Positions 1-10,871 of a stretch of DNA of 35,653 bases are shown here, piece after piece. The stretch spans positions 1 to 35,653 of the forward strand of contig JAIPMN010037078.1 of the NCBI GenBank assembly GCA_020650975.1, given 5' to 3'. Under the pieces are notes generated by a model that saw nothing but the letters and a program-made list of their open reading frames with translations, searched no databases and was not told the origin of the DNA. The stretch is from Apostichopus californicus (Eukaryota > Echinodermata > Holothuroidea > Aspidochirotida > Stichopodidae). Within the stretch, counting starts at the first letter, position 1. Each line of letters begins with the position of its first letter. The translations under genes and the position numbers were made by a program.

Positions 1-32
1 CAAGTACCCTCTCCTCTTACCTGTCTTCTGAA

Positions 33-229
33 CATGTGCACTCTGATTACACCTACAGTATCTTGAACATGGTACAATTCTTGCACTGCTATGCCCCTCC
101 CACCACCCCCCACCCCTCCCCCACATGTGCACTCCGATTCCACCTACCTTAAACCTGGTACAATTCTTGCACTGCTATGCCCCTCCTACCATCCCCACCC
201 CTCCCCCACCCTGCTGGCCATTTCATGGA
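33..229. repeat. Two-copy tandem repeat, period about 90 bp
   Basis: CATGTGCACTCTGATT at 33 recurs as CATGTGCACTCCGATT at 123. Both are followed by the shared GGTACAATTCTTGCACTGCT and a C-rich tail. The preceding TTACCTGTCTTC word also appears near 1677 and, as TTACCTGTCTCC, near 10247 and 10331. This suggests a diverged dispersed repeat family. Confidence 0.7.
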
Positions 230-570
230 ATTGCCCTTGACCTTCCTTCCAATCTAATGCTCGAAAGTTAATATCGCAAAATCTCCAAACATTTAAGGTT
301 GGAGATTTTGATGCAAACTTGGTTTCCTATTGCCAAATAACAAGAAGACGTCTGTACTAAACTTGTCAATTGTTTTCACAACGTTAGTTGATCTTGTCTC
401 TTATTATTGTAGTCAATACATGCTTAGCACATTTTATTCTGTTTTGGAAACAAAATCAATTATGCTAGCACTATGTATTCTGTAAAGCATGCCGAAACTT
501 TTAACAGCAGAATAGCGAGATTTCAATTTACTCTAAATATCTATTCATGTATTGTATGTAAGATGTTTTA

Positions 571-584
571 CCCCCCCCCCCCCC
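571..584. repeat. Poly-C tract (C14)
   Basis: Uninterrupted run of 14 C. Similar G or C runs occur near 4470, 9250, 15730, 24955, 25185, 26762, 29015, 29036, 35288 and 35635. Confidence 0.95.
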
Positions 585-1374
585 TCGGCTCCCACACTCC
601 ACTCTCATCCCTAGCTTGTATCCCTACAGGTACCTAATGCTGCTTTGGTTTTCAGCTTCCATCAAAATTGTAGTAAGCTGCTTCAGCTTTACTTTCACTC
701 ATCTTGTAAGTTTTTTTTGTAAAGACGTACACCCTAATTATACAACCACTGAAACCAGACCCAGAATTTGCCAAGTTTTAGCTACTCTCTACTTAAGAAA
801 AATGTACCAGTTGGCTAAAATCAAGTTCTCACTGATATTTTTTGTTAATTACTGTATAGTACACATCAGTTTACTGTACAGGCATTTGAAAGCAGCAGCC
901 AAAAAAATTTGCTGATATAAGCAGACTTGGTATCAAGGCTAATATGCTAGGTGTACACTTAAAATCATGCCACTTCTTAGACTGAGGATATATTATATGT
1001 TAACCAGCTTACCTTGAGGTTCTTATTGTTTACTGGCAGAAAATTACCAGTGTCTCATTGTCTACTGAAATACTATAAGCCCAAAGTTTGAGACCTGCAA
1101 GAGTGAACTCGAAGAATTTCTGGTTCCAAACGAAAGACAGAATGAATTGAATCTGTATCCGTCTTTCCCTGAAGCGGGAAAAAAACATAATAATTGACCT
1201 CCCATATTGTGCATCGTGGCAAAAATTTTTCTTAGATAATGGTAGTCTGGTCTGTAGATCTATGTAATGAAATATTGAATACGGTGAAGATTTAGAGTTT
1301 TACCGTGCTGTGACTGCCATATCACAGAGTTTTAGTTGGATCTGTATTCTGAGAAAGGGGACGATTTATCCAGC

Positions 1375-1460
1375 CGGTATTGCGTAGCAAAATGCTATGC
1401 AAAATGGCCAAATTTCTATGAACAGTGCAAAAGATATTTATAAATTAAGCAGTTTTTATA
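1375..1460 (+). repeat. Partial copy of the inverted-repeat element found at about 7499
   Basis: CGGTATTGCGTAGCAAAATG and the next 60 or so bases match 7499-7573 with scattered differences: both have GCTA-GCAAAA-TGG-CAAATT followed by AGTGCAAA and GCAG-TTTT. No opposite arm was seen nearby, so it looks truncated. Confidence 0.55.
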
Positions 1461-2348
1461 TAGACCGGAACCAAAGCTGTACAGTATACAGTATTTTGTA
1501 AGCAACACAAAGTTTAGCACTGTCCTTCAAGAATGCTGCACAAATTCTGTACACTTAGTTTTTCCCTGAGTGGATGTTTTTAATGGGATGGAGAGGGGGG
1601 GGGGATGGTTATTTTATATAAGTTCCTCCAAGACTTGGTGTTTTTTTATATGTATCTATTTACTTCTCTACTCTCTTACCTGTCTTCATACTAAAGCTTG
1701 TAAACATTTTAAGCACTGTGCCCCATTGACCTACTTCTAGTCAACTCCATTTCCTCTGACATTGGGGATTCCCAAAGAGTATGTGACTTCCCAAATTAAA
1801 TTCCAAGGCATTTTTGTGAACTCAAAATTGTCCAAAGTCACATATTTTTTAACTTTCATTAAAAGGTACTAATTGTGATTTTAACATTACTGACTAATGT
1901 TATTCAATCTCCGATCTTAGTGTGGTCCTTCTGTCTCCAAACCATGTTCGTGGCTGATTTTAAGGAATTATGCAGGTTTAGATCATTTGAACTGAAAATT
2001 CAAAACCTTACGTCACTGCCCTCTTACCTAGAACCCCCCACATGTACTGTGTATAACTTATGATTTAAAAATGGAAAATTGTTTTTCCAAAAAAAAGACA
2101 TTTATATTTAGTTCCACTGGATGGTGGGTGGTACTATAGTTTTGTCATTTTATCAACTTGCTGTGAAACAAACATTTAAAGTAAAACCTTGTGCATGAAC
2201 CGTATTAATGATGGCATGAATGGCACAACATGATTATATACATCATTCAATCAAACATGAGTTTACAACTCTGCAAAAAACATATAAAGACTTTGTGGAG
2301 GTGTAGGGGACACATATGAGAAAAGACTCAACTGTGCAAGGTTAAAAG

Positions 2349-2513
2349 CAGGCATGAGCTTTTTCCGCGAATTCACGGAATATCCGTGATTTCTTTTCTA
2401 CCTCGGGGACAAAAACTTTATCCTCACACACTGTAGCATACGCAAACTGAAGCCTATACCGCACTTTTTGCAAAATTCCGTGATTTTTTTTTTTTACTCC
2501 AGGCTCATCCCTG
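2349..2513. mobile_element. Short hAT-like MITE candidate (165 bp)
   Basis: Ends are CAGGCATGAGC and GCTCATCCCTG, inverted copies of each other with one mismatch. An inner pair (TTCACGGA and TCCGTGAT) is also inverted. There is no coding capacity. The flanking 8-mers GTTAAAAG and GTTTAGTA agree at only about half their positions, so the target duplication is not convincing. CA...TG ends and length suggest a non-autonomous hAT. Confidence 0.5.
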
Positions 2514-3070
2514 GTTTAGTAGCCTTGGTAACACCTGCACTAGAGGTAACAGCTACCATTTACAACACCAACACCTGCACCTAAAAACACCTATGAGGGC
2601 TGACACTAAGTAGGGAGTTGTAGCAAGAAACATCCACTGATAATCAGGACTATGGTTGGATTATTCTGTGAAAATTTCTGATTAGAATAAAGCTACGCCC
2701 GCCAGGGGTATATACAGTATATGCATAGCAATTCAGCTCTACACTATAGTACTGTGATTACCTACAGCATAGAATACAAACAGAATTTTAATTTCTAAGA
2801 GTAGATATCCTTTGAGCTAATTCGGTTGAAAAACCAGTCTTCCTAGCTCCTTCAAGTAAAATGAAAGTTGAAAAGAATTTTGCTACATGTTGTTCCATGG
2901 ATAAAACATACAGTATAGTGCTTGCTTGCAGCATTTTCCCATTATTGCAAGTGAATTAAGGTTGAGTGAACGAATAATCCCTTTATCGTCATAACCATAA
3001 TGGCCTTTTTAATAAATGTTTTGAGGACGGGGAGAAATCTATTGATGCTAGTGGTTGGTTGAACAAATTA

Positions 3071-3090
3071 CTTATTATTATTATTATTAT
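3071..3090. repeat. (TTA)n microsatellite
   Basis: ATTATT repeats; a second, imperfect array of the same unit is at 3295-3319. Confidence 0.9.
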
Positions 3091-6000
3091 GGATGGAGGG
3101 CTGTTATATTTTCCCAGAGCCCAGCAGCGTTATATGGAGTCTCGCAGCTAAAACACACGGTATTGAGCTAGAGATGGCAAAGTGGTTAGTTTCTCAGGGG
3201 AATCTGCGTGCTAGACAGTTTGGCTGAATGATTGATTTTACTTGCCAGTCCAATGTGATTAAATGTAAAGCTGTTCTTTCTCCAGGAATAAATCATTATT
3301 ATTTTTATTATTATTATTAATTTTGGGCCGTCTGCTTTGTTTCAATGTAAGAAGCATATACATCGGTACAGTACATTTATTATGATTATGTCATGTCTAG
3401 ATGACTCAGTATAAAATTGTATTGAATAGACGATTGAGTTGAATACAAACCTGAGTACGGTATGGTTGCAATGATCATGTACTAATTTGCATTATAAGGG
3501 TTCTGGAATAAAAGGTAAACCATGAAAGCAGTTGATGCAGGGTTCGGACACAATAAACCGTAGCATGTTGCAATCATAAATCTGTTAATTGTGATGCATT
3601 TGGAGTTGTATACAGAGTCATGGTCAATCATAAGAACAGGTTAGGGTCCTAGATTGCAGTGAAATAAGCAGTTTGTTCTGTATTTATTCCGAAGATAACA
3701 GTATTTTACAGAATAAATTGATGGACTTCAGACTACTCTTGTTCAGCACTATACATCTTCTGTTTTAAGAAACTTTTCAAATTCGGCAGACAGTTTTTAA
3801 TGTCTTGCTTGTACTCCGTTAAATAATTTGGCAATTACTCTTGTCGTTCTTCGCACTTAGCACTGTAGCGTCTGCACTGAAATTTCTATTTGTGTATATA
3901 ATACAGTCAACGAATGAATTTTTGGTCATTGGAAAAACACAGAATATACAGTACACTTAATTGCGTACATACTCTTGTTTAACATATATATTAGCTAATC
4001 TTTTACAGGGTTGTCCCTATATGACCCCACCCCACCAGTCAATGACCTCCTCTTCTACCACCCAACATACTGGGAACTTATTTTTGTATTATTTTTGAAT
4101 TTCTATCGGTTCAAGTCTGACAGAAGTTTTGGTAATCAGGAATTCTGTCTGTGTTCACTGAGGAGTAAAATGTTTTGTTTTGGGAATATTGCATCTTACT
4201 CAGAGTTCAGCAGTTACTAACATGTTAACCAAATACTGAAGTGTGGAGTCCATGGGGAGGGGAGTGGGAGGGCAATGACACATAATTCAAAGTAGGTAGA
4301 CCGGCGACTAATATGGGGTGGGGTGGGCATCAAGTTCATCGTCCGTATACAGTTAAAATATGACCTTAGCCTATTTAAGCAAACACACTTGAGGGATTCA
4401 CTTTGGTTGGACAATTTTAGCAGTGAAATTCTGTCACAGGCTCTTAAAATCCTGCTGGCTCAGGATCCCAGGGGCACAGAGGGGGGGGGGGAGAGGGGGA
4501 GATTGCCATCTCCCAGCCTCCAATATTTTTCAAGTACAGTAAGTGTAGTGCCACTTTAAATTTAAACTCCATTGAACATTGTTGCACAGTTAAAGCAATT
4601 TACTATGCTCACATAATATGTACAGAACTGTACTTCTTCAGTAGACAGTAGCATCATTGGTTTAATACAGGTCTGTAATGTCAACACATTCACTGCTATC
4701 TAGAGCTGTACATCCCATACAGTTTGCATTCACACTGTTTTCATCCAGTGATCATGGTTGCCTGGACTGTTTCTATGGCAATATCACCATATATCAAGAA
4801 GTGGTATAGTTAAGGATACAGGTTATGATGTTTTAGACAGCTGAAACGAACAGGCAGAGATCGGAAAGAGAGAGAGAGATATAGCAGGTTTGTTAACAGA
4901 GTTAGCTGTCACGAGAAGAATGCTGACGAATATTAAAACTATAAAAGAGAGCAGCTATGTACAGGAAGAGTGAAGATGAGAAGAGAAAATATATTTTGTC
5001 TCGGTATTACTTTGGTCGTGATTCAATTACAGCAATACGGTTTTGGAATGGAGGTCGCATCAATTGTAGGGGATGTGTGTACAGTAGTAGTCAGTGACTA
5101 CAAGGCTATCTTCAGTAGATGTACAATAAACTCTACTGTACATACTTGCAGGATATAGTGCTGGACATATTTATGCTTGTGCAAGAAAAATTGTTACACA
5201 CGAAATGAACACAAAATGGCAATAAGTGTCTTTTTTTTTTTTTAGTTATTTTTTTTTTTAGTCTGTGTAGTACTTTCATGTACTGTAGTCATCAGTGGTA
5301 AGGTGTATTAACGTACGTACAGTTTGCAAGCCCTTTTTAAGCTGCATATTTAAGAACATTTTAAGCTGCATTAGAAATCATGTAGGATTCTTTAAATGAT
5401 TAACACATTTTCCCCCTTTCTTTCCTGTTTTTCATCCCTTTCTGAAACTTTTGATTAAGAGTTAAATATTCAATTTGAAGCATAACAGGAAGCCAAAACG
5501 AAGAAAAAGGGAAAAACTATAAATTGAATTTTGCAGTTTGGGTCAATAAGCTTGTCACTCATAAACATTGAAACCTGGTAAGTTTCGGAATGTAATATAC
5601 TTCACATTAAAGATGCTTCTTTATTAATTGCCTTGATGACAACTGCATAAATTTACTAGCCAAATTCCACTTTCTCAACTCTACTGTTGCAGTTTCAATA
5701 CCATCTTTGTTGTATTAAAATTGGCAACTTTTGGACTCTCAACCCTCATTAATCCACTTTTGTGGTCAGTGCCTACTCAATCCAAAGTTTCCAAATCGAC
5801 CATTTTGTAAACGTTTCATGGGACTCCGGTGACTGTTCCTGATAGTCTTGGATCGTGATGATTTGCAACTAATTAGCTCCTACGTGTAGATGCAGAAAGA
5901 GCACTTGTACACAGTGTCTAATAGATTTTGTATACAATCCATTGATCATTCTATGTCATCATGTTAAATTGACAACACTCCGTAAACTTTCTGTCCTTCC

Positions 6001-6927
6001 TCAAATTAAAGTCAAATATGTTAAGTTGAAATTTATCTTCGAAGGCGCCATCTCGAAGTAAACCAAACTACTGTAAGTTGTATGTTTTTGGTGGAAATTG
6101 ATCGTAGATCACCTTGCAAAGAAACAAACCCAGTGGGATGGATCACGCAGTCATTCGCAAAATGATTTCTATAAGGCAACTGCTTACTTATTAATTATTT
6201 ACAGGCCTTGGCATTAATGAGCTTGTCATGTACAGTAGATTGAGAAAATAATAATACCTACGAAACATTGTACTGTAGCCTATTGAGATCCTTACAGAAG
6301 ATTGATGGTGTTAGATAAAGTACTGTTGAACCCTTATTTTGCATTTCATATGCATCATAAAAGTAATAAAGAATCTATTACACTATATATACTACAGTAG
6401 TCTACTTGTACAGTTTACCTCTATAAGGATTAAATAGTTGGTAAAGTTTTAGTCGTGAGTAGAAGATGGACAGTACTATACTGTGGATTTTTAAAAGTGC
6501 TGACCCACATGCAGGTACATGGCAATAATACATAATAATACATGTAATAATAATAATTGCCAGAATGTCCAATAAAGTTTCCCTAAACATGTCAGGCATG
6601 CCAGCAGTGAACGGAGTTCTACTTACAGTACTAGTGTATGTTTAGGAAATCTTAAAAAAATCTTGAAATCTACACAATTGTAGGCTCAGTTATCTTATGT
6701 TATGTACATATGAATATATAATTAAAATTGAGTTACTGTATAGTACTTGACTTAAAATGTACTGTATTATTGCTGTACATGTACTGTACATGTATGTATG
6801 TAGCTCTGTCTGTACTAGTCTGATGTCTATGGTACTATTTTTGTCATAGTAGGACCAAATGGTGAACAAATAAAGGAGGTATTAATAACCTTCTTTTATA
6901 ATCCCCTTTCATCTAGATCTTATCACT

Positions 6928-7031
6928 ACATACATGTATGTGTGCGTGTGTGCGTGTATGCATGTATGTATGCGTTAATGTGTGTGTCATGTGTGTGTGT
7001 ACGTATGGGTGTATGTATGGATGTATGTACA
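6928..7031. repeat. TG / TATG-rich microsatellite
   Basis: Imperfect alternation of TGTG, GTATG and TGCG units over about 100 bp, directly downstream of a stretch with TGTACATG palindromes (about 6770-6800). Confidence 0.85.
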
Positions 7032-7498
7032 TCCAATCACACCTCCATCACACAATTGTTATAGTTTAGCACTCTGCCCCCTTACAGATGAGACAAGTGC
7101 AGTTATTAAGTGTCGACATGTAAAATGCTCAAACATGCAATGATTGTGGTAATTTTGATCCTACTGCATGTTGCCCAAGTTGCTAAATTGCACAATATTA
7201 CTTCAAATATCCAATTGATGAAGTCAACCTGTATATATACTATGACATTGATACATTGCTGTATATAGTCATTCAGGTAAATAGGAAATGGGATGGAAAG
7301 GTTTGGTTTCTTTATACAGCATCTGGTTACATAAACTATTTTTGTGTGTATATACTGTAGCTAGTTCCATGGTGATACAAGATACCTTTAAATGATTGTT
7401 ATTGGTATATTAGTAGATCCTTAAAGGAATACCAAAGACATTCGGTCACAATACTACACAGATTGTACAGTACAAAAATGTTACCGCTATACTGGTCA

Positions 7499-7813
7499 CG
7501 GTATGGCATCGCAAAGTGCTACGCAAAAATGGTCAAATTATACAAGTGCAAAGATGTTTAGCAGCTTTTGTACACATTAACCATCTATTGGTACCATTGC
7601 TGGTGTACAAATTCTCCATGAACAGAGACTCTTTGTTCAAATAATTTTGTGGACATGTATAGCAGTTTGAAAGCTCTGAATTTATTCTGAAATTTGACTC
7701 TCATAAAATACACTGTTTTGGGTTCCTGTGTCAAAAAAGAGAAATTGCTACTTCCACTTCTTAGATTCACATAGCAATTTGACATAATTAGCATTTTGCG
7801 ATGCACGATACCG
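7499..7813. mobile_element. Inverted-repeat element (MITE-like, about 315 bp)
   Basis: The left arm 7499-7539 begins CGGTATGGCATCGCAAAGTG. The right arm 7776-7813, read on the minus strand, begins CGGTATCGTGCATCGCAAAA and continues TGCTA...TGTCAAATT, matching the left arm with a few differences. The interior is about 235 bp without convincing coding. A related arm occurs at 1375. Superfamily and exact ends are unknown; no clear target duplication was seen. Confidence 0.55.
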
Positions 7814-8500
7814 GATAAATTATGCCAGGTATGAATCTGGTTATAGCCTCGCTGCTTGGAAGTAAATTAGTTTAAGAAAATCAAGAAATATAACAATTAC
7901 AGATTTAAACCAATTACTGAAACTGTAATGGAAAGTGGCCGTTGGTTCGGTAGTGAGAGACTATATAGTATAGTACACATTTTCCTATTGCCTCAATGGT
8001 TTGGGTATTGCCATGCAACTTTGCAGTATAAAGCTGTGCAGTCCCTTGCTGTGTACAGTATGTTCAGTTAATTCTATACTTTTACTGCATTTGTTGTATT
8101 ATGAGTTGTATTTAGTTAATGCATTTATTTGGCAGATGGACTAACAGCTTGAGTTGTCATTTCTTCTTGGTATTGGAGATGGATCAAACCAAAATTTGCC
8201 TTCTGTTGTGACAGATAGATAAAATGTGGTAAGGAATTGAAACTAGGACCACATACAGTAGTAGTACATCCAGGCGACTTATTTGATCAGATTGTCGTAG
8301 TGATATGCCCGGGAAAGTACTTAATTTACCGTAAACTGTACATAGATACTGGACGAGATACTTAAATTAAAAAGTCTACTGTAGGCTCTTGAAAACATTT
8401 TTTGTGTGTACATTTTCACTACTTAATTTGTTTTGAAACATTGATCTGTAAGTAATGGTCCTAAAATTATACTTTTTGTTGTTGTAGATATTTGACTATG

Positions 8501-8596
8501 GAACTGAATGTGACTGAATGTAACTGAATGAAGATAATGCAAGATGTAAGAATGTAATGTAATGTAAGAATGAAGATATGTAACTGAATGAAGGTA
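8501..8596. repeat. Minisatellite of GAATGTAACT-type units
   Basis: Repeated GAATGTGACT, GAATGTAACT, GAATGAAG and AATGTAATGTAAG words; degenerate, about 10-bp periodicity. Confidence 0.75.
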
Positions 8597-10229
8597 AAGA
8601 AATAAGATACACCCTAAGAATATCAATTTATAAAGTATTAACTTATGAACAAGGAAACGTGTGGTTTACGTCTCTTTACATCAAGTCAAAAAGTATTTCT
8701 TATAGATAATGAATCATACCATGTCACAGATTTTGCTGACAACAAAAGAAAATGGATAGTTTCAATAATTATAGATGTTGCATGATAACTTCATAATTTC
8801 TTTTGTAAGGCCAGGTGGTATTTTCTATTTAGCTGAAGTATTGTTTTTCTTGTTGCCCAAGGCTGAGAGGAATCGTGAAGCACCTCTGTGAGGGTGACTT
8901 ATAGTAGGATGTAGTTTTATCTTTAAACCTCAAGTGTTGAGTTGTTGTATTCAAGGTGGTGACCGAACATAATAAACTGCTTTAAACTTGGTTAATGCAA
9001 ATTGACATTTATGCACTAACATTGCTAATCTGTGACTCCTTAGTTATGATCACATACTTATGGAACAGTATGTACATGATAAAAACTTCTTTTACTATGA
9101 AGGGCTTTGGAATATGAATTCAGTTACTTGTTACTTTTTCACTTCAAATTAACTTTTGAGGTACAGTGATTTTACGTATTAGGCTATATGCTCTGTGACT
9201 GACTGACAGCTGTTTGCGTGGCGATTCTATAGCAACCTCTACCACTTTCTCTCACACCCCCCCCCCCCCCCTGCATCCCATCTCTATCTTTCTCTTTCTG
9301 TCAGTATTTTATAATATATGCATTCATCTTCAAAGGCTGCCCTACAGCAGCGTTTTCATGTTTTGGGGCTATATTAAGGTTACAAACGCTCAGAGAGCTC
9401 TATATTTATATAGTTAAATATTGCAATGTATGCAAATAGTCAAAGACTGAACAAGGTACCTAGAGCTGTAAGTGTAAAGGGGAAGAGTTGCTAGCTGCTG
9501 AATTTGCTGCTGAACTTGATGTTGAATGCCTCTTTACATAATATAATTCATTTTTGTTTTTTAACTGTTAAGGTTTTTAATAACCAGCTGGCAAATGCTC
9601 AATTTTGTGGAATAAATGTCATTGAAAAGGCTGTATAATGTGTGAACACAACAATAAAAAAAATTGTCCTAAGACAAAACCTTGAATCTTAGGAAGGTGT
9701 GCTGTTATAGAAAATATCTTAGCCAAAGAAACAACTTTGCTTCTTGTGTGGAATAACTTCCAGATCTGATTTTCAGTGGTCATGTGATGATTGTAAAGGT
9801 AGAAAAAACTTTTTGAAAAGAATTAAAACTGCATTGTTAAAAAAAAGAAACCTTTGTAATTTGTGAACGTCATTTACCTCACTTCTCCATTAAAAGCTGT
9901 CTCCACTCTTAAGTCATGAACTTTGTAGATTGACATTTGACCCAGCCTGCAACAATTCCTGTTAAATCCACCAGTTCTAAGTTCTACCTATGTAGTAGGC
10001 TAGCAGCATATGCGACATAGTGGCACTTGCATTGTTTTCTGTGATGCTATAAGATTTAATACCATCTTGAAAAACATTCAATGTTATGTGTTTTGTACTG
10101 TAGATAATTATACTCGCTGTTTCTCTTGTAAACTGTCTTCTTCTAACTACTGATTTCAGTTTTGCTCAAAATCAAAGTACTGAACATATGTGTACTAACA
10201 CAACCATGCAGTAATATCTACAGTATATA

Positions 10230-10470
10230 TTTACTTCATTCCTCGTTACCTGTCTCCCCACAACCTTAGCACTTCATTCTACCGTGCCTAGAATGAACTG
10301 GTAACCTTTTCACAATATTAGTCCTCACTTTACCTGTCTCCAGACAATAAACATACAAAAGCTCCAATTTACCCATAACACACTCAAATTTGATAACATT
10401 CAAGAACGGCCCCCCCATTTACCCACTTTTGCGTCCCTCTTCCTTTTGGATTTACCAATCTGAAGACCCT
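10230..10470. repeat. Diverged dispersed repeat sharing words with 1-240 and about 1670
   Basis: TTACCTGTCTCC occurs twice (about 10247 and 10331) in C-rich context, like the TTACCTGTCTTC words at 18 and 1677. The boundaries and class are not resolved. Confidence 0.35.
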
Positions 10471-10834
10471 CATTGGCTAGGATTGTCCTAATTTACATCC
10501 TTCTGAATATTGATGATATCGCTCTGTGTTACGAATTTCCTTTGATCCAGAAGATTTCCTATGATAAACTTTTCACCTTTCGTCAATTTGAGTGGGATTA
10601 ATAAGGTGGATTGAAGTACGCACGTCTGTCTGGAGTCTGGTTAGTACCGTCGTCATCGTCGTTCATAATTAAATACCCAAACCAGACAAGTTTGGACGGT
10701 TTTTATAATGTTCATCACGTCATCCATCTTTTACCCGACATACAGTAGAACAGTCACCCAATTTTTTTCCAACTATCCAGTTGAGCAAACAAATTGATCT
10801 CATCCGTGTTTGTTTTTTTCTTTGTCATTTGCAG

Positions 10835-10871
10835 GAAAATGGGTGGTGCTGTTCTTCTATCCTCTTGACTT
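10835..10871 (+). CDS. PRDX: Peroxiredoxin microexon (37 bp)
   Basis: Encodes the end of a Gly codon, [11 protein letters not shown], and the first two bases of Phe. It is preceded by a pyrimidine tract ending TTTGCAG and followed by the strong donor GTAAGT. It starts in phase 1, matching the KG|K intron position I recall from vertebrate PRDX1, and ends in phase 2, joining exactly to the next exon to complete F-T-F-V-C-P. Trp replaces the more usual Tyr after Lys. It is too short for ORF-based detection, but sequence, splice sites and phase all agree. Confidence 0.92.

Larger units (their letters stand above)
1..10834. other. Upstream sequence or first intron of the peroxiredoxin gene; no exon identified
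   Basis: No reading frame here looks like a real protein; the longest are under 100 codons, with biased composition. I looked for the missing first peroxiredoxin exon (ending in a D-Y-K-G-like codon run before a GT donor) and did not find it. The contents are repeats listed separately, simple repeats, and many short TACAGTA/TACTGTA words. It may be all first intron or may include the promoter. Confidence 0.5.

Noticed and set aside
4970..5158. Frame containing VVVSDYKA, considered as the missing first peroxiredoxin exon
   Set aside because: The codon after SDYK leads to GCT, not a GT donor, and the preceding residues do not match the peroxiredoxin N-terminus.
9214..9417. 67-codon frame over a C-rich run
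   Set aside because: Pro/His-rich product made by the homopolymer; no support.
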